NCBI GenBank assembly: GCA_020051815.1
Contig: JAGVQF010000140.1
Coordinates: forward strand, 1 to 13,489
From: Candidatus Saganbacteria bacterium
GTDB taxonomy: Bacteria; Margulisbacteria; WOR-1; O2-12-FULL-45-9; XYB2-FULL-48-7
Reading direction: 5' to 3'
Length of the DNA stretch: 13,489 bases
The notes under the pieces were generated by a model, which worked only from the letters and a program-made list of their open reading frames with translations, was not told the origin of the DNA and searched no databases. Numbering within the stretch: position 1 is the first letter of the stretch; each line of letters begins with the position of its first letter. The translations under genes were made by a program, and so were the position numbers. This document shows, one piece after another, positions 6,039 to 13,489 of this stretch.

Positions 6039-7115
6039 TTATTTTGCCAAAAGATAACCGAGAATCACGTTCCGAGGAGCGCCGGCGCTAAATAATTGGA
6101 TCTTCGCCTGCTGCCGGCACCTCTCGAGAGACACATAATCGTTCGCCATACATTTGGCGCCAGCCACAAGCTCGTCGGCGCAGTATTCTCTTTCGCCCAG
6201 ATAACCATCAAAGAAATCCGGCAGATATTTCTCAAGGGGCAAGCTCAAATCGGCGAATCGCGCGCCAAACCGCATCAGGGCGAGATCGGCGAATAAACGC
6301 GACAGGTCACGGTACCGCCAGGCCGCCTTGATCTCGGCCGGCAGCGCGCTCGTATCCTTGGCCGTTTCCAGGTCGACCAGCCGGGTTGATTCGGGATCAA
6401 GCTTGAATTCGGGGAAATTATTCACTTGAAAATCGAGCCGAAAATTACCAAGATGCGGATAAAGATGCACCAGCTCGCGGTCGTGAGCGCCTTTCATTAA
6501 CCGACCGATCTTGTTCACGATCAAAGGGAAAATGGCCATGACCGCCGCCGGGTCGCCAACCCGGCCGATAAAATTAAGCATGAGATTGGCAATGGTTGAC
6601 TGCAGGCGGCAATCGTCGGCTGACGGCAAGCCAAAGATGACAAAACCAACTTTGCGGCCCTGAAAAGAAAAACCATCATAACTGCCCAGGCCAAGAACCT
6701 CATCCGTGATTTCTTGCCCGAGCTTCAAGGCCGTCTCCGCCTCTCGTTCCGCATTGTCAAAAAACATAGTCCCCTCGGGATTTAAATCACCGGGCACGGT
6801 CACTAAAGAAGCATCCTCTGCGATAACAACGCGGTGCGAAACATTACCCGGGCCAAAGTGAGGCGCGATAACGCCGCCACGGCCCACCTTGGGGTTAACG
6901 CCTTTCAATCTTATTGAGCCGGCCAATAGATGAGAAACGACTTTTGATCGGCCGCGGTCGCCATCAGACCCTTCAGCTATCCTGTCAAAGATCTTTTCCC
7001 TGTCTTCAGGCGCGAACCGCGCCGCCCGCCGGAAAAGAAAAACCTCTGCCGGATTTTTTCCGGAACAAAGGCCCTTAAAAGGCATTGATTCTATGAGGGG
7101 TCGAACCGCGGGCAT
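6039..7115 (-). CDS. Unrecognised protein, possible divergent kinase-fold
   Basis: I do not recognise a named family. The 358 residues show no signal peptide or membrane segment. Faint marks of a protein-kinase-like fold appear in the right order: RLKGVNPKVGRGG (69-81) as a possible nucleotide loop with Lys71; EREAETALKLG (123-133) as a possible helix-C Glu; LVHLYPHLGNFRL (216-228), which resembles the LVHGDLHPGNIL loop of small-molecule kinases but lacks its catalytic Asp; and RLVDLETAK (245-253) as the metal-binding Asp segment. This is a weak pattern reading, not a family assignment. The ATG at 7115 begins two bases after the tpiA TGA; a TTG at 7121 would overlap that stop and add two residues. 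The gene sits within the pgk-tpiA operon and ahead of pfp, so a link to sugar-phosphate metabolism is plausible. Confidence 0.75.
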   Translation of the reverse strand: MPAVRPLIESMPFKGLCSGKNPAEVFLFRRAARFAPEDREKIFDRIAEGSDGDRGRSKVVSHLLAGSIRLKGVNPKVGRGGVIAPHFGPGNVSHRVVIAEDASLVTVPGDLNPEGTMFFDNAEREAETALKLGQEITDEVLGLGSYDGFSFQGRKVGFVIFGLPSADDCRLQSTIANLMLNFIGRVGDPAAVMAIFPLIVNKIGRLMKGAHDRELVHLYPHLGNFRLDFQVNNFPEFKLDPESTRLVDLETAKDTSALPAEIKAAWRYRDLSRLFADLALMRFGARFADLSLPLEKYLPDFFDGYLGEREYCADELVAGAKCMANDYVSLERCRQQAKIQLFSAGAPRNVILGYLLAK

Positions 7116-7117
7116 AA

Positions 7118-8002
7118 TCAACCGGCGGCTCGGCCCAATCTCTCCGCGATCTTGATCATTTCTATAAAAGAATCGAGCTCCCAGCTGGCGGTGCCGGCCA
7201 AAAGGCCACCGACATAAGGCAGGGACAAAAGCTCTTCGGCGTTCTTCGCGTTTGAAGATCCGCCGTAGAGGATATTCACGCTCTGCGCCAGTTTTGGGAA
7301 GCCGTGAAAAGCCAATATCCTGCGAATCTCCTCATGTGCCTGCTCGATGTCTTTGATCTTAGCGGCCTGCGGCGGGAGCCCCTTTAATTTGGCAAACCCG
7401 GCGATCGCGTAAAGCGGCTCATAAGCGATTTCAAAGAGCGGCGTTTCTGTATCCCCATTTTCCATAAGCGCCGGAATTATCCCGTCGACGATCTGCCCTT
7501 CCAACACTTTCAGCGTCCGTCCTTTGACTTTTTCTTCGGCATCCTCACCAAGGCAGACGGTGGCAAAAATATTATTTCTGATCGCGGCCTCAAGCTTGCC
7601 GGCCACGCGCGCGTCGGTGACGCCAAAATAAGCCCTGGTTTCGGAATGACCGATGAGGGTATGGCCAACACCCATCGTTCGCAGATCACGGCCGGATGGC
7701 GGGGCGCCGGTAAAGGAGCCGTCTTCCACCCAAAAAATATCTTGGGCGCCGACTGCCAATAAAGCCTGCCCGCCCCGCGGCCGGAGACGCGCGAGATCGC
7801 GGCCTATATAAGTATTAATTCTCCTGGCGACCGGTTCAAGCGCGGTAAAGCTGGGGTAGATCCTTACCCCTGTCGTTGTGATCCCACTATTGTGCATTAA
7901 ATTCTGTAAATCCAACGCGTGGTTTACCGCGACATTACTTTCGCGCAACGGTTGATGGAACTTCCAGTTCCCTCCGATACTCATTGGTTTGCCGATAGCC
8001 AT
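7118..8002 (-). CDS. tpiA: Triosephosphate isomerase
   Basis: It interconverts dihydroxyacetone phosphate and glyceraldehyde 3-phosphate as a cytoplasmic TIM barrel. All catalytic residues are present: Asn12 and Lys14 in GGNWKFH, His119 in LIGHSETR, and Glu195 in AYEPLYAI. The phosphate-gripping segments YGGSSNAKNAEEL and GLLAGTASWELDSF close the barrel. At 294 residues it is longer than the usual 250; extra residues lie in the N-terminal half (around RRINTYIGRDLARLRPRG) and before AKIKDIEQAHEEIR. The start has GGGAGG about nine bases upstream of ATG, and this SD overlaps the pgk stop codon (13-bp gap). The downstream gene starts two bases after its TGA, so pgk, tpiA and that gene form one tightly coupled unit. 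Confidence 0.95.
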   Translation of the reverse strand: MAIGKPMSIGGNWKFHQPLRESNVAVNHALDLQNLMHNSGITTTGVRIYPSFTALEPVARRINTYIGRDLARLRPRGGQALLAVGAQDIFWVEDGSFTGAPPSGRDLRTMGVGHTLIGHSETRAYFGVTDARVAGKLEAAIRNNIFATVCLGEDAEEKVKGRTLKVLEGQIVDGIIPALMENGDTETPLFEIAYEPLYAIAGFAKLKGLPPQAAKIKDIEQAHEEIRRILAFHGFPKLAQSVNILYGGSSNAKNAEELLSLPYVGGLLAGTASWELDSFIEMIKIAERLGRAAG

Positions 8003-8015
8003 TTCAACTTCCTCC

Positions 8016-9410
8016 CTATATTTTCCGGTCCGTCAGGCAGGCAATCCCCGGGAATTCGCCTTCCCGGCCCTGTAAGCCAAGCGCGAGCAATTCGCCGCTG
8101 GCTCCGCCGCCGGTTGTCTCGTGAGAATACGCGACTGCAAATTCTTCCTTCAGCCCGTCCAAAGCGGTCATGGTATCACCGCCGCCGATCACCGTGGTGG
8201 CGCCTCTCGCGGTCTGATCGCTCATGAACAACAGGACTTCATGCGTCCCGGCCACGTGCCCGCCCAGCTCTGCCTCATAGGCGCCAAAGGGTCCGTTGGA
8301 AAAGATCGTTCGATAACCGACCAAGCTCAATTGAGCGAGATGTTTTGTTATTTTGAGATCTTTTATGACCAGATCGCCCGGGATCGCCTCGGTCTCAATG
8401 TCAACAACAACACCTTTATGCTGGCCAACAACTTGGGTCGGAATAATGATCTTGGAGCCAAAATCCCTCAAGAGCCCCGCGGCGATTTTTTTGTCCGCTT
8501 CCAACTCCACCGCTCTGCCCTCGCGCCCGCCAAAAGGATCAAGTCCCGCGACTTTATCCCCAAACTTCTCGAGCATAAAAGGGAACGCCATGGCGCCGCC
8601 GATGACGATCCGGTCAACAGTGCTGCTGCGCAGCAGCGCCTCCAGAATTGGGAGTTTGCCAGCCTTGCCAGAAACCTTCGCGCCGCCTAAGAAGACCAGG
8701 AACGGCCCCACCGGATTCTTAATGATCTTATCGATAAAGAATTCGTACTCTTTGAGCAAAAGCGCGCCCGCCAGCACCGGCACATTATGCCTTTTTGCTT
8801 CTTCAGCAATGCCGGTGACAGATGGCTGATTGCGATGGCCGACGCTAAAGCCGTCTACTATATAATAGTTGGGACTTAACCTGTAAAACAATTGTTCCGC
8901 ATAGCGGCTGGCCGCCGCGGGGTTATCTGTTCTCTCGTCCCAGGCGCAATAACGCGTGTTTTGCATGAGAACTACCGGCTTGTTGGAAAAAAGTCGCCCG
9001 CCGACCCAATCGGCAAAATCCACCTCAACGCCTAATTTATTCTTCAAGTAGTCAGTCAATGGCGCCAGAGAATAAGCCGCGGCGCTTTCGTTTTTTGCGA
9101 TATCTTTGAATCTGCCGCCATGGGAAACCAAAAATAGCTGCTTTTCACCCGGCAAAGATAATACATATTTGATCGATTCAAGCGCGGCATCAACCCGCCG
9201 GGTGGATATAATCTTTCCATTCATAACCGCCCCGTTAAAATCACAACGGAAAGTCACCCGACCGGCGATTTTATCTAAATCATAAATTGACATTTTTTTT
9301 AGGCTCGTTCGGCCTATGCCCCTATCGCCCGCTCCAGACCCCGGCACTTGACCCGCACAAACGCCGTGCCACCCTCTATTAATTCCCGTTCCGCGTATCC
9401 CTGAAGTCAT
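8016..9410 (-). CDS. pgk: Phosphoglycerate kinase with possible N-terminal extension
   Basis: It transfers phosphate from 1,3-bisphosphoglycerate to ADP, an ATP-yielding glycolytic step. Recognisable segments: FRCDFN (54-59) and STRRVD for substrate binding; SHGGRF for the usual SHxGRP; MQNTRY for LENxRF; VDGFSVGHRNQPSVTG; GGAKVSGKAGKLPIL; FSNGPFGAYE for WNGPxGxFE; and the nucleotide loop VIGGGDTMTAL with TTGGGASGELL. It is clearly divergent but keeps the family scaffold. Start choice is not simple. Homology predicts ATG 9293 (MSIYDLDKIAGRV, 425 residues), but no SD precedes it. ATG 9410 has AGGAGG eight bases upstream and reads in frame into pgk, adding 39 Gly/Arg-rich residues; I give this one. 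The ATG at 9470 lies upstream of an intrinsic terminator and is unlikely. tpiA follows after 13 bp. Confidence 0.88.
   Translation of the reverse strand: MTSGIRGTGINRGWHGVCAGQVPGSGAGDRGIGRTSLKKMSIYDLDKIAGRVTFRCDFNGAVMNGKIISTRRVDAALESIKYVLSLPGEKQLFLVSHGGRFKDIAKNESAAAYSLAPLTDYLKNKLGVEVDFADWVGGRLFSNKPVVLMQNTRYCAWDERTDNPAAASRYAEQLFYRLSPNYYIVDGFSVGHRNQPSVTGIAEEAKRHNVPVLAGALLLKEYEFFIDKIIKNPVGPFLVFLGGAKVSGKAGKLPILEALLRSSTVDRIVIGGAMAFPFMLEKFGDKVAGLDPFGGREGRAVELEADKKIAAGLLRDFGSKIIIPTQVVGQHKGVVVDIETEAIPGDLVIKDLKITKHLAQLSLVGYRTIFSNGPFGAYEAELGGHVAGTHEVLLFMSDQTARGATTVIGGGDTMTALDGLKEEFAVAYSHETTGGGASGELLALGLQGREGEFPGIACLTDRKI
9343..9375 (-). promoter_or_regulatory. T-box-like sequence in the pgk leader
   Basis: On the minus strand AGGGTGGCACGGCG (9375-9362) matches 13 of 14 positions of the T-box antiterminator consensus AGGGTGGNACCGCG. 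Two mutually exclusive short stems share its GCAC: GGCAC with GTGCC (9370-9366 with 9347-9343) and GCAC with GTGC (9369-9366 with 9358-9355). There is no room for a stem I with specifier loop, since the com terminator is only 60 bases upstream, and no terminator follows. It could be a degenerate or unrelated RNA element, or plain coding sequence of the N-terminal extension. Confidence 0.25.
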
Positions 9411-9418
9411 TTGCTGTT

Positions 9419-9424
9419 CCTCCT
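9419..9424 (-). promoter_or_regulatory. Strong Shine-Dalgarno that decides the pgk start
   Basis: AGGAGG on the minus strand stands eight bases before ATG 9410. It is as strong as the sites of eno, tpiA and com, whereas the homology-predicted pgk start at 9293 has none. It immediately follows the T tract of the terminator at 9429-9460, so read-through transcripts would expose it. Confidence 0.7.
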
Positions 9425-9428
9425 CTGC

Positions 9429-9460
9429 AAAATAAAAGCCCCGACAAAAAACCGGGGCTT
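9429..9460 (-). terminator. Intrinsic terminator or attenuator between the com-like gene and pgk
   Basis: On the minus strand AAGCCCCG (9460-9453) pairs with CGGGGCTT (9443-9436) around a nine-base loop and is followed by TTATTTT. This is a good Rho-independent terminator 28 bases past the com-like stop. No clear promoter is visible between it and pgk, so pgk-tpiA transcription would need read-through or a promoter I cannot see; an attenuator role is possible. Confidence 0.82.
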
Positions 9461-9488
9461 CTTGAGCCATCTCTTGAGCTATTGGTCG

Positions 9489-9695
9489 TTAGTTTTCGAT
9501 CAGGTCGTATTTGACCCAGCCGCGCTCGATGATCTTTTTGGTGACGTTGTTTTCCGGCACTTCATAAACAACGACCGTTTCTTCGTTGTAGAGGCTCATC
9601 GTCTTGCACTTGGGGCATTTGATCTCGACCATGCTCCCCTCGCCGACCTTGGCTAACAGACGATGGCAAAACTTGCAGCGAAATTCTTTTAACAT
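9489..9695 (-). CDS. Com-like zinc-ribbon protein (phage Mu Com family)
   Basis: The 68-residue protein begins MLKEFRCKFCHRLLAKVGEG and continues with MVEIKCPKCKTMS. Cys7, Cys10, Cys27 and Cys30 form a zinc ribbon with the same spacing as phage Mu Com as I remember it, including the shared RCxxCxxLL.K and (I/V)E(I/V)(K/R)CPxCK segments. In Mu, Com binds mom mRNA and activates its translation. The tail from residue 33 (MSLYNEETVVVYEVPENN and on) is not part of that match. A strong SD (GGAGGG) precedes ATG 9695. No phage gene is nearby: malic enzyme lies upstream (108-bp gap) and a terminator, then pgk, downstream. It may be a small nucleic-acid-binding regulator of the adjacent genes, but it could also be a generic zinc ribbon. 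Confidence 0.8.
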   Translation of the reverse strand: MLKEFRCKFCHRLLAKVGEGSMVEIKCPKCKTMSLYNEETVVVYEVPENNVTKKIIERGWVKYDLIEN

Positions 9696-9757
9696 CTTGA
9701 TCCCTCCGTTTCTCTATCGCACCCATTTCCGGAAAATTTCAGGTTATTTTAAATTTT

Positions 9758-9787
9758 TCCACCAAAGGCGGATCCGCCTCTGGCGGA
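9758..9787. repeat. Tandem double-hairpin repeat
   Basis: In the 108-bp gap between malic enzyme and the com-like gene, two 15-base hairpins stand back to back: TCCACC-AAA-GGCGGA, then TCCGCC-TCT-GGCGGA. Each has a 6-bp stem and a 3-base loop (the first with one G-T pair on the opposite strand), and GGCGGATCCGCC at their junction is itself a palindrome. The form is that of a dispersed intergenic repeat unit; it could also act as a 3' stabiliser for malic enzyme mRNA. No strong T run flanks it. Confidence 0.6.
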
Positions 9788-9803
9788 CACTTGATTTTAA
9801 TCG

Positions 9804-11558
9804 CTATGCTCCCGCCGCCAGCTCCCGCAAAAGGATTTCCAATTGTCCGAAAAATTCTTTCCCGATCTCTCCATCGAGCAAGACCGGGTTCCCCTGCCCG
9901 TCGTCAATATAAAATATTCCCGCCAGATGGCCCTTAAAATCGGCCTCTTCCGGGTTCAGAGAGAGATGATTGACGATATTAAGCCCGCAGTCGCTGATCA
10001 GCTTTGTGATCTGATGCAAAAGCCCCGGCCGGTCTTTTAAATAGATGACCAGCCGCGAATATTTGTCGGAAGAAACGCTGGGCGAGTGGGTAAAAATTAT
10101 TTTTTCGCGGCCCGAAACAAGTTTCCTGAAGTTTTCCGCTATTTCGACCGAAGGCGGCACATCCGAACCCAGCGCGGAGATCGCCCGGCGGACCAAAAGA
10201 TCGTCGGTCGCGCTCTGATCAAAAACCACGTCCGGCTTAGAGGCCGCGCCGTATCTTATGGCCGCTTCCATGACCGTTTTAACCAGCGGATGGAAAAGTG
10301 AGGAGTTGTATCTGCCGTCCAAATAAAACAAGGGGGGTAAAATTACTCCTTCTTCGATCTTGGCCAGGGAAGCCAGAGCGGTCGCGGCGTCAACCACGAT
10401 CCTCTTGTCAAACCGCGTCGCGGCCACTTCAACCAGGCCGCGGTAATAAGCCCAAAAAAGCAGGGCGTTATTGACCTGGAAAAAATTTGGCTTAGAGTTG
10501 CCCGCCAGGTCTGGATAATCAAGTTTATTAAAATCGGCCCGCCCGGTTCCCACGATATAAGCCCCGGCTCGCATGGCCGCGACGGGGTCCACTTCGGGTA
10601 CGGGGTTTGAAAGAGCAAAGACGGCCGGTCTGTCCGCCATGTGACCGATCCACTCCGGCTTAACGATGCCGCCCCGCGCCAGACCGACAAAAATATCGGG
10701 CCGGCCGCGCCGGAAAGCGTCTTCCAGCGTGCCGCTGATTTGACCGACATTCAAGCGTTTAAGCTCTTCGATCAGAGTGGCATGATGGCTCGGGACCTGC
10801 GGCTGGCCAACCAAATTACGATGCAAAATATCATCATTGGTTGGGTGTCCGTTCAAAGAATATTTGTCGACGGCGATAATATTGCCCACCCCGGCCTCAT
10901 GCAGGGCTCGGATCGTGGCGTAGCCGGCCGCGCCGACCCCCGCCAAGAGGACCGTCGCGTCCTCGATTTTTTTATTCACGGCTTTCAGGGCATTGATGAG
11001 CGCGGCCAAAATCACCCCGGCCGTCCCATGCTGGTCGTCGTGAATTACCGGGATGCCCAGGTCTTGCAGTAAATTTTCGATCGTGATGCACCGGGGGGCG
11101 GAGATATCTTCCAACATGATCCCGCCAAAGTTTGGGGCGATCGCCCTGATCGTAGTAATTATCTCGTTGACATCCTCGGTCGCCAGACCCAGAGTAACCC
11201 CGTGGAGGCCGCCAAATTCCCGCAGGATCCGGGCTTTGCCCACGATCACCGGATTGGCCGCGTCGGGGCCCGTCCGGCCAAAACCGAGCGTGGCGGTAGC
11301 ATCAGTTATAATCGCGATGTGCCTTTTGACTTTAGTTAGATCATAAACCCGGGCTGGGTCTTTCAGAATAGCTTGGGTGACTTCGCCAATCCCGGGGGTA
11401 TAAACAACATTCAAATCCCTAAGACTGCGAATAGCGACTGAAACCGGGGAGGCGGTGCGCGCCGCGTATGAGGTGAGAACATCGCCGCGAGGAACACTGA
11501 TCTTTTTCCCCCGGCCGTTAAAAACCCTAACTAAACTTCTGATGTTTGCGCAATTCAT
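9804..11558 (-). CDS. Malic enzyme with C-terminal ACT domain
   Basis: It oxidatively decarboxylates malate to pyruvate with NAD(P)+, or works in reverse. The N-terminal malic domain shows VVYTPGIGEV (51-60), the catalytic Lys108 in NPVIVGKARI, metal ligands in MLEDISAPR (Glu150, Asp151) and IHDDQHGTA. The NAD-binding domain has LLAGVGAAG (204-212), FALSNPVPEVDP and QVNNALLF. An insertion of about ten residues lies before QVNN compared with the usual GRSDYPNQVNN. The last 85 residues (500-584, from YSRLVIYLKDRPGLLHQI) form an ACT domain, a small ligand-binding module, implying allosteric control by an amino acid or other metabolite. In malic enzyme-ACT fusions I know, the ACT domain is N-terminal. 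Cofactor choice is not clear. Only a weak AAGA-type SD precedes ATG 11558. The promoter region is shared divergently with tRNA-Gly. Confidence 0.92.
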   Translation of the reverse strand: MNCANIRSLVRVFNGRGKKISVPRGDVLTSYAARTASPVSVAIRSLRDLNVVYTPGIGEVTQAILKDPARVYDLTKVKRHIAIITDATATLGFGRTGPDAANPVIVGKARILREFGGLHGVTLGLATEDVNEIITTIRAIAPNFGGIMLEDISAPRCITIENLLQDLGIPVIHDDQHGTAGVILAALINALKAVNKKIEDATVLLAGVGAAGYATIRALHEAGVGNIIAVDKYSLNGHPTNDDILHRNLVGQPQVPSHHATLIEELKRLNVGQISGTLEDAFRRGRPDIFVGLARGGIVKPEWIGHMADRPAVFALSNPVPEVDPVAAMRAGAYIVGTGRADFNKLDYPDLAGNSKPNFFQVNNALLFWAYYRGLVEVAATRFDKRIVVDAATALASLAKIEEGVILPPLFYLDGRYNSSLFHPLVKTVMEAAIRYGAASKPDVVFDQSATDDLLVRRAISALGSDVPPSVEIAENFRKLVSGREKIIFTHSPSVSSDKYSRLVIYLKDRPGLLHQITKLISDCGLNIVNHLSLNPEEADFKGHLAGIFYIDDGQGNPVLLDGEIGKEFFGQLEILLRELAAGA

Positions 11559-11582
11559 ACCGTCTTCTTATCGCCTCACCTT

Positions 11583-13481
<1,899 letters not shown>

Positions 13482-13489
13482 GTGAATAA

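Noticed and set aside
8121..8829. Overlapping plus-strand frames of 189 and 158 codons opposite pgk
   Set aside because: Both are antisense to conserved Pgk motifs, and their compositions look like shadows.
9301..9315. Terminator before the homology-predicted pgk start
   Set aside because: The AGGC/GCCT stem has only four pairs and is followed by A rather than T in the pgk direction.
9411..9470. pgk start at 9470 (MAQEAPVF...)
   Set aside because: This stretch contains the intrinsic terminator at 9429-9460, and its ATG has no SD.
9489..9695. Evidence of a Mu-like prophage
   Set aside because: Only the single Com-like gene is present; there is no transposase, Mom or structural phage gene, and both neighbours are metabolic.

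Overview
The window is a compact bacterial chromosome segment that encodes most of the C3 half of glycolysis. Strong Shine-Dalgarno sites, short gaps, sigma70-type promoters and a tRNA without encoded CCA indicate a bacterium. The divergent central-metabolism enzymes, a pyrophosphate-type phosphofructokinase and a DUF4143 ATPase suggest an uncultivated fermentative lineage, perhaps of the Margulisbacteria/Saganbacteria (WOR-1) kind. That placement is inference only.

Layout. On the plus strand at the left edge is the 3' end of a TatD-associated radical SAM gene, overlapped by a short-form dihydrolipoamide dehydrogenase (lpdA, 223-1473). lpdA converges on a long minus-strand series. Read in its own direction from 11558 down to 1502, this series is: malic enzyme with a C-terminal ACT domain, a Mu Com-like zinc ribbon, an intrinsic terminator or attenuator, pgk, tpiA, an unrecognised protein with faint kinase-fold features, pfp, a gpmI 5' relic, a DUF4143 ATPase, and intact gpmI. 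Divergent from malic enzyme, a good promoter (11583-11611) serves tRNA-Gly(GCC) followed 22 bp later by eno. A hypothetical minus-strand ORF fills the right edge.

How the genes fit. Pfp (F6P to FBP), TpiA, Pgk, GpmI and Eno cover glycolysis down to PEP. Aldolase and GAPDH are not in the window. Malic enzyme interconverts malate and pyruvate, and Lpd would serve a 2-oxoacid dehydrogenase or glycine cleavage complex encoded elsewhere.

Most notable observations. (1) The DUF4143 gene sits as a self-contained cassette (promoter, RBS, ORF) between two copies of the gpmI 5' end. The outer copy is a broken relic with its own start codon. The copies differ mainly at synonymous sites, as expected for two formerly functional alleles, so this looks like an insertion that restored its target gene, or a transfer from a relative. 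(2) A Com-like zinc ribbon lies just upstream of a hairpin and the strong RBS of pgk, which resembles the com-mom arrangement of phage Mu. (3) pgk has an unusual in-frame leader with a strong SD and a T-box-like sequence. No CRISPR array, rRNA, IS transposase or complete phage module was seen, and no stretch over 300 bp lacks a gene.
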